This document shows, in pieces, positions 26,132 to 33,354 of a stretch of 64,000 bases of DNA (the first letter of the stretch is position 1; every line of letters starts with the position of its first letter). This DNA comes from Pirellulales bacterium (GTDB lineage: Bacteria; Planctomycetota; Planctomycetia; Pirellulales; JACPPG01). The stretch is taken from positions 216,213 to 280,212 of the forward strand of contig DASYDW010000010.1 of NCBI GenBank assembly GCA_036499395.1. Reading direction: 5' to 3'. The notes under the pieces are model-generated. The model was not told the origin of the DNA. It saw only the letters and a list, made by a program, of their open reading frames with translations, and searched no databases. A program made the translations under genes and the position numbers.

Positions 26132-26497
26132 ATGACCGAAGTTCCCAAGACCCGCCGACGATGGTTCCGTTTCTCGCTTGGGACAATGTTCGTAGTAGTG
26201 ACATTGTTGGCTATATGGCTTGGCTATCAGGCAAATTGGATTCGCCAGAGACGAATGTTTGTGGAAGGGCCGCGTGTCTCCCTTGCGACGGGTGAGACTC
26301 GGACCTATCACATGGAAGATGGCCCGACGACACTCTTGCCTACTCAGTCGCCGTGGCCTCTGTCCTGGTTCGGCGAGCCTGGATACGTCGCAATCGAGAT
26401 TAAGGACGTCCCTAGTGATGTGGAATACGCGCGGATCGAAGCGCTTTTCCCAGAAGCTTTCATCCTTTGCGGCGCAGCCGAGCCGCACCAAGACTAA
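26132..26497 (+). CDS. RRRW/LFPEA family membrane-anchored protein
   Basis: This 121-residue protein is a clear family member. It begins TEVPKTRRRWFRFSLGTMFV, with the basic-aromatic start leading straight into one transmembrane span (VVVTLLAIWLGYQ), then a soluble domain of about 85 residues. Near the end stands YARIEALFPEAFIL, the LFPEA motif also found at 26595, 27714 and 28661. The charge pattern predicts the N-terminus inside and the domain outside the cytoplasm. Expanded families with this type of start are typical of planctomycetes; their function is unknown. Confidence 0.7.
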   Translation: MTEVPKTRRRWFRFSLGTMFVVVTLLAIWLGYQANWIRQRRMFVEGPRVSLATGETRTYHMEDGPTTLLPTQSPWPLSWFGEPGYVAIEIKDVPSDVEYARIEALFPEAFILCGAAEPHQD

Positions 26498-26582
26498 ATG
26501 GGCGATCCAAAGGGCGTTGCGATTCTGAGCGAAGACCGTCCTATCAACTTTCTGCTAGGACACTATCCGCAGCGAACCAGGG

Positions 26583-26588
26583 TAGACT
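26583..26588 (+). promoter_or_regulatory. -10 box TAGACT six bases before ATG
   Basis: TAGACT, then GGCCCC, then the ATG at 26595. It fits the TANNNT-N6-ATG pattern of neighbouring genes although the spacer sequence differs. Confidence 0.45.
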
Positions 26589-26594
26589 GGCCCC

Positions 26595-27035
26595 ATGTCC
26601 ACGATCCCGCCCACCCGCCGACGATGGTTCCGTTTCTCGCTGGCGACGATGTTCGTGGTGGTGACGTTGTTGGCTGTACGGCTTGGCTATCAGGCAAATT
26701 GGGTTCGGCAGCGGCACGAGGTTATTGCTAGGGCAGTTCGCGCCAAAAAATCTCCTGGCAGTGGTGGACAAGTTGCGCCGCCTGGCGCCCTGTGGCTTTT
26801 TCAAGAGCCGGGATATCATCTGATAGCTTTAGCGTTTCAAGATCGCGGCGGCGGGACATTGCTGCCATCTGAGATAGCCGAGATCGAGAGAGTGAAACTG
26901 CTTTTCCCTGAGGCGAAGGTCGCCGGCATTCCCATTCCCGAACGATTGCTGCCGATGCGACCACCACGTCAAATAACAAAGGCTCGCGCCAACTCCACGA
27001 TGATCCAGCGAGTCCCGCGTCCACTAGTACCTTAA
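26595..27035 (+). CDS. RRRW/LFPEA family membrane-anchored protein
   Basis: This 146-residue protein starts STIPPTRRRWFRFSLATMFV and runs into one span (VVVTLLAVRLGYQANW), very close to the gene at 26132 over the first 40 residues. The soluble part differs, with LFQEPGYHLIALAFQDRGGG, but keeps the late motif VKLLFPEAKVAG. The tail is basic and Pro-rich. High identity confined to the 5' part, with diverged 3' parts, suggests duplication followed by rapid change of the outer domain, or recombination. Function unknown. Confidence 0.7.
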   Translation: MSTIPPTRRRWFRFSLATMFVVVTLLAVRLGYQANWVRQRHEVIARAVRAKKSPGSGGQVAPPGALWLFQEPGYHLIALAFQDRGGGTLLPSEIAEIERVKLLFPEAKVAGIPIPERLLPMRPPRQITKARANSTMIQRVPRPLVP

Positions 27036-27053
27036 GAAACCACTGCTAGCGGG

Positions 27054-27227
27054 TCATGATTCGACGCCTTTCGAGCCGTAGGGGGACCATCGGCGCTCAA
27101 ATAAGAAGGCAATGACAATCGCAAACCATCCAATCCACCCGAGCCACAAAACCAAAACGGTGGCGACGAAGGCATAACCTGCAACTCGATGATTAATCCA
27201 CCCAGGGTTATGGCCCAGTTCGCTCAT
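27054..27227 (-). CDS. 57-residue single-span membrane protein
   Basis: Reading leftwards from ATG at 27227, the frame codes MSELGHNPGWINHRVAGYAF, a strongly hydrophobic segment rich in Val, Leu, Trp and Ile, then FERRWSPYGSKGVES and TGA at 27054. A TAGAAT box stands exactly six bases before the ATG, as in the neighbouring genes, which supports it being expressed. The positive-outside pattern after the span suggests the C-terminus stays in the cytoplasm. No family recognised. Confidence 0.5.
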   Translation of the reverse strand: MSELGHNPGWINHRVAGYAFVATVLVLWLGWIGWFAIVIAFLFERRWSPYGSKGVES

Positions 27228-27233
27228 GCCTCG

Positions 27234-27239
27234 ATTCTA
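27234..27239 (-). promoter_or_regulatory. -10 box TAGAAT six bases before ATG (minus strand)
   Basis: Read on the minus strand, TAGAAT is followed by CGAGGC and the ATG at 27227. The spacing equals that of the plus-strand genes on both sides. Confidence 0.45.
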
Positions 27240-27257
27240 TCAAGCCGCCATAACGGA

Positions 27258-27263
27258 TAAAAC
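27258..27263 (+). promoter_or_regulatory. -10-like box TAAAAC six bases before ATG
   Basis: TAAAAC, then GGCGAC, then the ATG at 27270. The last base departs from TANNNT, but the spacer is identical to those at 25407 and 26126. Confidence 0.4.
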
Positions 27264-27269
27264 GGCGAC

Positions 27270-27557
27270 ATGATCGAAGCTCCCAAGACTCGCCGACGAT
27301 GGCTTCAATTCGGGATGGGAACGGTCCTGCTCGGGATTACGCTAGTTGCGGCTTTGGCATTCGGCATTCGTGAACATCAACTGCGATCGCGGCTCGAAGC
27401 CTCATTGCATCAAGAGCATATGCGAGCGAATGGTCTCGAAGCCATTAACGCTCATTACAATACTCTGCTTTCGACGCGCCCCGATCTACTTACGCTACGA
27501 ACGTATCCACGAAGACTAGTTTCCCCCCCACGCGCGCCCGAATCACTAACACCCTAA
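27270..27557 (+). CDS. RRRW-type short membrane-anchored protein
   Basis: This 95-residue protein begins IEAPKTRRRWLQFGMGTVLL, with one span to about residue 31, then a helical segment with coiled-coil character (EHQLRSRLEASLHQEHMRAN). It lacks the LFPEA motif and stops soon after RTYPRRLV, so it may be a shortened member. The minus-strand AMRLA remnant overlaps its 3' end, suggesting the tail was replaced by foreign sequence. Function unknown. Confidence 0.55.
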   Translation: MIEAPKTRRRWLQFGMGTVLLGITLVAALAFGIREHQLRSRLEASLHQEHMRANGLEAINAHYNTLLSTRPDLLTLRTYPRRLVSPPRAPESLTP

Positions 27558-27640
27558 CTCTCGGCCAGTCGCATCGCGCATAAAGCCACCTCCTTTGCCG
27601 TCTTCGTCGTGCGATCGCGTTTACTGCCCTGGGGCTTCGT
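27554..27640 (-). pseudogene. Second AMRLA remnant
   Basis: The minus strand reads RDRTTKTAKEVALCAMRLAE then S and a stop at 27554. It parallels the fragment at 25919 (KTAMREAFNAMRLA). The surrounding DNA (GGCCAGTCGCATCGC and GGGGCTTCGTT words) is also shared, so this is a diverged repeat of about 90 bases. Confidence 0.35.
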
Positions 27641-27713
27641 TGGCCCGTTTGCTTTCGTAAGACGGTGTGGTGAGCGTTTACGTTCGGGTCCGGGTTATGT
27701 TGGTGGTCGCGGG

Positions 27714-28106
27714 TCATGGTCGAGGCTCATCTACTAAGATCATGTTCGGCGGACGAAGCGATCGCGAGAGAGCGGTAACGATCTCTTCGGCTTCGGGGAA
27801 TAGCGCCTTCGCGCGGTCCAAATCAGCTTCCACGGCCTGTGGGGGTAAGCCGATGCCCAAAACTCCGTCATCTCCAAGCCGATACCGCCATTGGGGGAGC
27901 AGAGGCGGGGTCACGGGATCATCTGTAGCTGATACAGTCGATTCCGTGATAAGAAAGCCGTGGCTATTTCTGACCCATTTCATGAAAGCAATGCGGTCCC
28001 GAACCAGCTTTATCTTCACGCCCAGAAAGGCTGAAAACAGGACTGCGAGCGAAAGAAATATCGCCAAAAGAATTAGCAACGCGCGACGTGTCACTCTGGT
28101 AGCCAT
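27714..28106 (-). CDS. LFPEA family membrane-anchored protein (minus strand)
   Basis: This 130-residue protein starts MATRVTRRALLILLAIFLSL, a basic start followed by one span. The soluble part includes FMKWVRNSHGFLITESTVS, a Pro-rich stretch, WRYRLGDDGVLGIG and the late motif LDRAKALFPEAEEIV. The motif places it in the same family as the plus-strand genes despite the lost RRRW start. It is the only clear LFPEA member in the opposite direction, showing the array is not one operon. Function unknown. Confidence 0.65.
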   Translation of the reverse strand: MATRVTRRALLILLAIFLSLAVLFSAFLGVKIKLVRDRIAFMKWVRNSHGFLITESTVSATDDPVTPPLLPQWRYRLGDDGVLGIGLPPQAVEADLDRAKALFPEAEEIVTALSRSLRPPNMILVDEPRP

Positions 28107-28112
28107 GCCCCA

Positions 28113-28118
28113 ATTTTA
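28113..28118 (-). promoter_or_regulatory. -10 box TAAAAT six bases before ATG (minus strand)
   Basis: Read on the minus strand, TAAAAT is followed by TGGGGC and the ATG at 28106. The box is identical to those of the plus-strand paralogues, while the spacer is unrelated. Confidence 0.5.
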
Positions 28119-28199
28119 TCAATTGTCGCGAGTCAGTTCCAATGACTTGTCGATCGGCTCTTTGACAGTCATTGACCAGCCTCGCTAGGCTGAATGGCT

Positions 28200-28664
28200 A
28201 TGGCCGACACCGCTCCGACTACCCGCCGACGATGGTTCCAGTTCAGGCTCTCGTTTTTATTAATCGTTTGTGCACTTGTTGCGGTTGTCTTTAGCGGCTT
28301 CAGGATAAACGATATTGCCGAGCATCCAGCGTTCGTATTAATAGTCCGGTGGTTACCAGTCGCAATATTCATTTATCCATCCATTGGCACGGCTTTGGTG
28401 CTCTTCATTGGACGGTCCCGCGTTGCAGTTGCCGTGGGATGCGGTTTAGTGGTCGCGGCAGTTGTGGACTGCGCGATGCAGATGGTTTTCGGCTTTTCCG
28501 GCATGTCCTATTTCGGTTTGTCCTTGCATATCGCGGCAATTTTTGGACTATTCGTGCTCCTTTGGGACGAGATTACCCCCGTGCGGTTGACGTTAGCGAC
28601 ACTGACCTGCTTCTTCTTTGGCGTCACGCTACAGATTAACTGGGCGTTACTTCGCATTATATGA
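28200..28664 (+). CDS. RRRW-start multi-span membrane protein
   Basis: The protein has 154 residues from this ATG; an ATG six bases earlier is an alternative. It begins MADTAPTTRRRWFQFRLSFL and then has four or five hydrophobic spans, unlike the single-span relatives. TTGACA at 28162 and TAGGCT at 28186 are spaced as a -35/-10 promoter, again very close to the start. Its stop overlaps the next gene by four bases (ATGA), so the two are translationally coupled. Function unknown. Confidence 0.6.
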   Translation: MADTAPTTRRRWFQFRLSFLLIVCALVAVVFSGFRINDIAEHPAFVLIVRWLPVAIFIYPSIGTALVLFIGRSRVAVAVGCGLVVAAVVDCAMQMVFGFSGMSYFGLSLHIAAIFGLFVLLWDEITPVRLTLATLTCFFFGVTLQINWALLRII

Positions 28665-29176
28665 TCCCGATGCCCCAAGCCCCCGAGCACACCCACCGCT
28701 GGTTCCGCTTCTCGCTGGCGACGATGTTCGTAGTGGTGACGATGGTCGGATTATTTTTAGGTTGGCGTGCTTGGTGTTTAGACTGGATTCAGCAACGATG
28801 GGACGTAATGGACGAGAGGTGCATGGACTACGTTTCAGGGGTAGGTGGCGACGGTTACCCGAAAGCGCCTTTTATGCTGCGAATGTTTGGTGAGCAGGGA
28901 TGCGACAAACTTACCGTTGCATTTTTCAACGCCGACCCCGACGCAGCTCTGACTCCAAAACAGCAGCGCGAATTCCTGCGAATTAAGGGTCTGTTTCCCG
29001 AAGCAACGGATCTCCGAACGACAATCGTCGATCCCGATCTTCGAGACCTCATCTATCACGATGATGAATCTAGGCGTCGGCGAGCACCGAGCGCAGTCGA
29101 CTATCTGATTACGAGAACCGAGGGTTTATTCGTTGTCCATCTGGCCTGTAATTTCGAGTGCCCAAGCTCCACATAG
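28661..29176 (+). CDS. RRRW/LFPEA family membrane-anchored protein
   Basis: This 171-residue protein has HRWFRFSLATMFVVVTMVGL leading into one span, then a soluble domain with FGEQGCDKLTVAFFNADPD and the late motif LRIKGLFPEATDLR, followed by 50 further residues not seen in the relatives. The start overlaps the previous stop by four bases; an ATG nine bases on is also possible. It is the longest clear member of the family in the window. Function unknown. Confidence 0.65.
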   Translation: MIPMPQAPEHTHRWFRFSLATMFVVVTMVGLFLGWRAWCLDWIQQRWDVMDERCMDYVSGVGGDGYPKAPFMLRMFGEQGCDKLTVAFFNADPDAALTPKQQREFLRIKGLFPEATDLRTTIVDPDLRDLIYHDDESRRRRAPSAVDYLITRTEGLFVVHLACNFECPSST

Positions 29177-29300
29177 GGGGTGGAGTAAAAGTGTGTATTG
29201 ATGGTCCGACAGCCTACTGAGTAGATTGGCAAGGTGGGTCAAAGATTAGAACATCCATCGACGGGCCAAATAGCAAACTAATAGGCGGAGCTAACAATCA

Positions 29301-30452
29301 ATGCGGCGGCTTTGGCGAATTTTTTGGTCAATGGACAAATACGGTCCCTTTTCTTTTTTGGGCTGGTTGGTTGGTGCCATTGCTCTTGGTATCGCAATCT
29401 ATTTATGGCCGCGTACGCCTAGCATTCGCATTGAGCAAATTGCAAATTACAACGTTCTTGAGCTGAAAGAAGGCGTAAGCGCCCTCGAAGTTATGCTCAA
29501 TGGCAAAGATATTTTGAAATCTGGCGAGACTCTCTCGATTGTAATCGTTCGAGTCTCGAACGACGGTGGCGCTTCGGTCCGGCTGCCGGATTACGACGAA
29601 CGGGCTTTACTAGGCATTGATGTCGTAAACGCTTCGTTGGTCAGCCCGCCGCAGCTTATTTCTGCGACCAGAGAGTATCTAACTGAAAGCCTAGGACCGC
29701 GAGCCACTACCTCGTCGATGGGCGACAAGCATAACGCGTGCACCGTCGAATTTAATCCCGTCATTCTCAACCCATCTGATGCGTTCGAACTTAAGCTTCT
29801 TGTGCTGCACGCTGTGGGCACTGTACCAACGATTAGCCCGCGCGGCACGATTGCAGGAGTTTCAAAGATTCTGTTGACCGATGAATCTGCTGAACGGTCG
29901 CCATTGTTATGGAGCGCTTTCCACGGCGGCCTACTCGTACAATCAATACGCGTCGTGGCCTACTTCCTGGGAGCACTTTTAGCGTTAGTCGTTACCATCA
30001 GGGTTTTAACAGGTGTTGGCTCTTCGATCTCAACTACCTTAAAGAACAGAATGATCCGAAATTTTGAGCGCGCACGGGGTGTCCGTCTTGACCATAGAGG
30101 TCACGCTCTTGTTTCCCGTTTGGCCGATGAGCCGCTCGCACATTTACTCGCAATGCGAGCGGTGCTAGATGACCCAACGCACCAGAAGCCCGAGGGTGGT
30201 TTGCAGTGGCCCGCCGATTATTACGAAAGAGGAGGCATTCGAGGGCCATACGGATCATTGTGGCGATTTGACATTGTCACCGAGGAAAACGGGGTAGTGT
30301 CGAAAGTGAATACGAAGAGGGCTCGCATTTTTAGAGAGTTTGTAGACCACCTGGAAAGAAACCACAAACGGCCAGATCAGCATGTAGTCAACGCCCAATT
30401 ACCGTCCGAGTCGAAGGCTGCGAACAAAACGCAGAAGAGGAAACGAACATGA
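29301..30452 (+). CDS. Two-span hypothetical membrane protein
   Basis: This 383-residue protein has a first span at residues 18-36 (FSFLGWLVGAIALGIAIYLW) and a second near residues 215-237 (IRVVAYFLGALLALVVTIRV). Between them is an outer domain of about 175 residues, with strand-like segments such as LSIVIVRVSNDGGASVRLPD. The last 150 residues are cytoplasmic and basic. Codon use is more A/T-rich than in flanking core genes. Its stop overlaps the next gene (ATGA). No known domain recognised. Confidence 0.6.
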   Translation: MRRLWRIFWSMDKYGPFSFLGWLVGAIALGIAIYLWPRTPSIRIEQIANYNVLELKEGVSALEVMLNGKDILKSGETLSIVIVRVSNDGGASVRLPDYDERALLGIDVVNASLVSPPQLISATREYLTESLGPRATTSSMGDKHNACTVEFNPVILNPSDAFELKLLVLHAVGTVPTISPRGTIAGVSKILLTDESAERSPLLWSAFHGGLLVQSIRVVAYFLGALLALVVTIRVLTGVGSSISTTLKNRMIRNFERARGVRLDHRGHALVSRLADEPLAHLLAMRAVLDDPTHQKPEGGLQWPADYYERGGIRGPYGSLWRFDIVTEENGVVSKVNTKRARIFREFVDHLERNHKRPDQHVVNAQLPSESKAANKTQKRKRT

Positions 30453-30655
30453 CTACACAAGCGGTCGAAGAGTATCAGGGCGTTACGATCTTCTTCGAAT
30501 CGGTAGTGCGGATCACCGATGGTGGTGTGCCACTGCGGTTTCGTGGCACCCTTAGCGATCGCACTTACTCGGCCGCCACGATCGGCGAGCTAAAAGCGAA
30601 AATCGATATCGCCCTGGCCGTTCGCAACGCCCCTAACGCGTCAGGCAGGCACTGA
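30449..30655 (+). CDS. 68-residue hypothetical protein
   Basis: The frame reads MTTQAVEEYQGVTIFFESVV, then a beta-rich middle and TIGELKAKIDIALAVRN near the end. It overlaps the preceding gene by four bases and is therefore likely translated with it. The strand-rich start and helix end resemble small DUF-type single-domain proteins, but no family is recognised. Confidence 0.5.
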   Translation: MTTQAVEEYQGVTIFFESVVRITDGGVPLRFRGTLSDRTYSAATIGELKAKIDIALAVRNAPNASGRH

Positions 30656-30825
30656 CGAGCATTTGGCTGCGAGTGCGGCCTTTGGCCGGGGCTGGCGTAC
30701 AGACGCGATAGGCGAGCGTTTAGGGGTCTTGTGATAGGATGGGGTTGCCGTCGTCAGCCCTCGCTGACCGGTGCGAAGGTTGGCCCCTGTTGCCTTGGGC
30801 ATCGTCCTTTGATCCGAGGTCGGTC

Positions 30826-31413
30826 ATGCAATATCGACTGTGCATCGCCTGCTGTTTTATCCTCGCGATTGCGAACGTCGCACTAGCCGACGGTGAAGTC
30901 ACTGCGCAGCTGCCGAAGCCACAAAGCGAAGTGCTAGTCATTGGCGACGTCTACAACGTCGATTCCGTATGTGGCCCGACACGCATCCACATCAAAGGCC
31001 GACTGTATAAGGCAAACGAGAAGTGGATCGTACTAGGCACGCTCGTACTTCTCCCGGAATACGGCCACAAGTTGTTCCTCCAGCTTACGTGGTTTTCACG
31101 CGACGTTGCTACCGTGACTCATCACGGTGCATATCAAAGGACTGACCCAGTAATTGCAGTCGAGGATGAGTACCCGCGAACTGACAGCAACGGTCGCGTG
31201 ATGGTGTCGGATGGCAAAAGCAGCAAATTGCGAATGTCGAGAGTGGTTGGCGTAAAAGACTCCTGCCTTGTATTGCCTGACGAGAAGATTTCTCTGCGCG
31301 ACGTTTTTTATGTGCGGACTATAAAGGAACTGCCTGAGCCGCAAATGGCATTACCGGCTGAACAAGCGCCGGGACAGGATCAACAAGGGACAGGGGGCGA
31401 CCCCGGGGACTGA
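30826..31413 (+). CDS. Secreted hypothetical protein, tandem paralogue A
   Basis: This 195-residue protein has an N-terminal signal peptide MQYRLCIACCFILAIANVAL then ADG, and a soluble domain of about 150 residues. Shared with the next gene are LYKANEKWIVLG, IAVEDEYPR, RVVGVKDSCLVLPDEKI and a Gly-rich end QGTGGDPG. The ATG at 30826 has GAGGT close upstream; an earlier ATG at 30739 adds residues that would spoil the signal peptide. It appears to be one half of a tandem duplication. Function unknown. Confidence 0.65.
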   Translation: MQYRLCIACCFILAIANVALADGEVTAQLPKPQSEVLVIGDVYNVDSVCGPTRIHIKGRLYKANEKWIVLGTLVLLPEYGHKLFLQLTWFSRDVATVTHHGAYQRTDPVIAVEDEYPRTDSNGRVMVSDGKSSKLRMSRVVGVKDSCLVLPDEKISLRDVFYVRTIKELPEPQMALPAEQAPGQDQQGTGGDPGD

Positions 31414-31518
31414 CAACTGTGTGGACCCGAGGCAAGCGTTTGACGTTGCGAGAAACGGCTCTCTGGCGGTAGATTTTGATCCTGTTTTGCTTCTGGGCCT
31501 CACTATTCGAGGTGATTC

Positions 31519-32100
31519 ATGCTACTCCGCCTCTGCATCGCCTGCTGTTTGTTCTTCGCTGTGGCAAACGTCGCACTCGGCGACGATGAAGCCGCTTTTG
31601 TCGCTAAAAAGTTAGAGACCAAAGACTTAGTCGGTGGGGATTTCTACGAGGTCGCTTTGCAGAGGGGGCCGATTCGCCTGACGTTTACGGGCTGGTTGTC
31701 CAAAGCAAACGAGAAATGGCTCGTACTTAATACTGGATATCAACAAAAAGGGACGGTCGAATTCATTTGGATTCCACGCGCAATAGTCGCGAATTTTGAG
31801 CATTACAAAAAGCTTAAACCTGTCGTGGCGATCGAAAGCGAATATCCACGATCTACTGGCAAGGCAGATGTATTGCTTGTTCGTGGCGATGTCTTCCAAC
31901 GGCGTCATGCGAGAGTTGCAGGCGTAAAGGACACTGACCTTGTGCTCGAAGACGAGAAGATCCCGCTCAGCGATGTCTTATGCGTCAGTACCGTTGAACC
32001 GATTCGTTATCAACAAGGGACAGGGGGCAACCCCGGGACTGACAACAACAGACAGGACGGGGACCCTAAAGACGAGAACGCGGGACGCCAGCAACGATAG
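31519..32100 (+). CDS. Secreted hypothetical protein, tandem paralogue B
   Basis: This 193-residue protein begins MLLRLCIACCLFFAVANVAL then GDD, a signal peptide close to that of the preceding gene. It repeats the marks of paralogue A: LSKANEKWLVLN, VAIESEYPR, RVAGVKDTDLVLEDEKI and QGTGGNPG. It has a longer polar tail (DGDPKDENAGRQQR). The 3' coding ends and the bases after them are also alike, pointing to a recent duplication. The gene ends in convergence with the small minus-strand frame at 32066. Function unknown. Confidence 0.65.
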   Translation: MLLRLCIACCLFFAVANVALGDDEAAFVAKKLETKDLVGGDFYEVALQRGPIRLTFTGWLSKANEKWLVLNTGYQQKGTVEFIWIPRAIVANFEHYKKLKPVVAIESEYPRSTGKADVLLVRGDVFQRRHARVAGVKDTDLVLEDEKIPLSDVLCVSTVEPIRYQQGTGGNPGTDNNRQDGDPKDENAGRQQR

Positions 32101-32308
32101 GTCTTGCGCGATATCCCTTTTTCTCCACAAGTGTGTGGACTCGTCTGTAGATGGTTTGGCTAGTCGGTAATGGGGGTGGCTGATGGGCATAAAGTGTACG
32201 GATTGGGTACCACGGTTTTAGCTGCCATTTTTGCCGTAGGTCGAAATAGCGCTGCGCCCGTAGTTTTTCGAGCGAAACGCGCTTCTCCTTTTTTGCATCT
32301 TCGACCAA
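32066..32308 (-). CDS. Possible small basic protein downstream of the recombinase
   Basis: Eighty codons from a TTG start 18 bases after the recombinase stop read VEDAKKEKRVSLEKLRAQRY and later SQTIYRRVHTLVEKKGYRAR. The product is very basic and could bind DNA. It overlaps the end of paralogue B by 35 bases. Spacing fits a two-gene unit with the recombinase, but the rare start and lack of relatives make it uncertain. Confidence 0.35.
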   Translation of the reverse strand: MVEDAKKEKRVSLEKLRAQRYFDLRQKWQLKPWYPIRTLYAHQPPPLPTSQTIYRRVHTLVEKKGYRARPIVAGVPRSRL

Positions 32309-32326
32309 AACCGTACACGCGGTTTT

Positions 32327-33028
32327 TCAGCTATTTAGCCACCCATGAATCGTCATCGGTGCAACTACTTTCTTGTACTCGTCAAGCAATGCGAGCGAGA
32401 TTGCGCGATACGATTTCCCGTGTGCCTTTAGTTCCTCTGCCCTAGGCTGCAACCACTCTCGGCGGTTCTTCTTACGCATTGGGCGACCGCCCTTGTCCTC
32501 CTTCAAATTGCTAAACAGGGCGTGTTCAACGTCATAGTCAGCGTCGGGGCGCAGCCAAGTTGCGACCGTTACGCCGCGCGTAAATCTCTTGAACTCCTTT
32601 ACTTCGTCGACACTCGGCTCAGCGTAATGGTTAACGATGCGCCAGGATCGGCTTCGAACGGCGCGACTCAATGCGAGGGTGACAATCGGCACCCTATGCC
32701 GTCGAGAAGCTTCAACGGCCGCGTAGAATTCGGGGCGCAGCTCTGGCGTAAAATGGTAACCTTTTTCGACGCCTGCAAACGAGTCCAGCACTTCGATATT
32801 GAAAATGTCCAACGCCAAGAGCAACCACCGTTGATGCGCGTCCAAGTCTTCGCGGGCATCTGAGACACGCGAATACGCTATGACGGCGTCAACCGTCCAA
32901 AGTAGTTTGCCAAGGCTAACGAGATAATCGTTCGGGTTAGGAATTCCCGAGATAGACTCTCGAGCAATTTGTCGTCGACGTTCCTTAGTCCTCAGACTAC
33001 GCCGCATCCGTCGCGTCGGTTGCATCAT
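32327..33028 (-). CDS. Serine-recombinase-like protein (resolvase/invertase family, divergent)
   Basis: This 233-residue protein has the N-terminal catalytic pattern of serine recombinases: VDAVIAYSRVSDAREDLDAH near residue 45, with the Ser nucleophile in R-V-S, then HQRWLLLAL and LALSRAVRS, which aligns with the catalytic DRxxR segment although its Asp is Ser. The C-terminal part has GGRPMRKK and a helix-turn-helix-like end (GKSYRAISLALLDEYKK, then TIHGWL). The ATG at 33028 is chosen for AAAGG upstream. Activity is unproven. It faces three palindromes in the gap before nfo. Confidence 0.65.
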   Translation of the reverse strand: MMQPTRRMRRSLRTKERRRQIARESISGIPNPNDYLVSLGKLLWTVDAVIAYSRVSDAREDLDAHQRWLLLALDIFNIEVLDSFAGVEKGYHFTPELRPEFYAAVEASRRHRVPIVTLALSRAVRSRSWRIVNHYAEPSVDEVKEFKRFTRGVTVATWLRPDADYDVEHALFSNLKEDKGGRPMRKKNRREWLQPRAEELKAHGKSYRAISLALLDEYKKVVAPMTIHGWLNS

Positions 33029-33354
33029 TCTGCCTTTCTCTGACCGCCAGATGTGTTGCCCACCGATCACACGGCGAAAGGCAACCGTGTGATCGGCGAG
33101 CGCGCGGGGGATCAAGTCCGCTAACACATCCAAAAGTCAGATTCGTTATGGGGTGTCGTTGATCTCGCTTAGATGGTTGGTTGGTCTGTCGTCGCGGGGC
33201 AGCCACCATAAACGCTGCCCCAACAGGCTGCAACCGTTTTCGCGCGTTTATGGCGGATCGCTTTAGACGCGATCCTGGGGGCCTTTAACGCGATGGCCGG
33301 TTTCGGCTGTTTACCCTAGGATGCGTCATCATCACTTTGTCGAGGTACTTCGCT
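33029..33354. other. Palindrome-rich divergent gap between recombinase and nfo
   Basis: No gene is seen. Three perfect inverted repeats lie here: 33063-33096 (12-base arms CCGATCACACGG and CCGTGTGATCGG, 10-base loop), 33196-33221 (8-base arms GGGGCAGC and GCTGCCCC) and 33255-33275 (7-base arms GGATCGC and GCGATCC). Together they resemble a recombination (res/att) site or operator cluster for the neighbouring recombinase, and mark the right edge of the island. Confidence 0.6.

Noticed and set aside
25401..28700. Integron gene-cassette array
   Set aside because: No attC-like GTTRRRY/RYYYAAC pairs, no tyrosine integrase, and genes lie on both strands with their own promoters.
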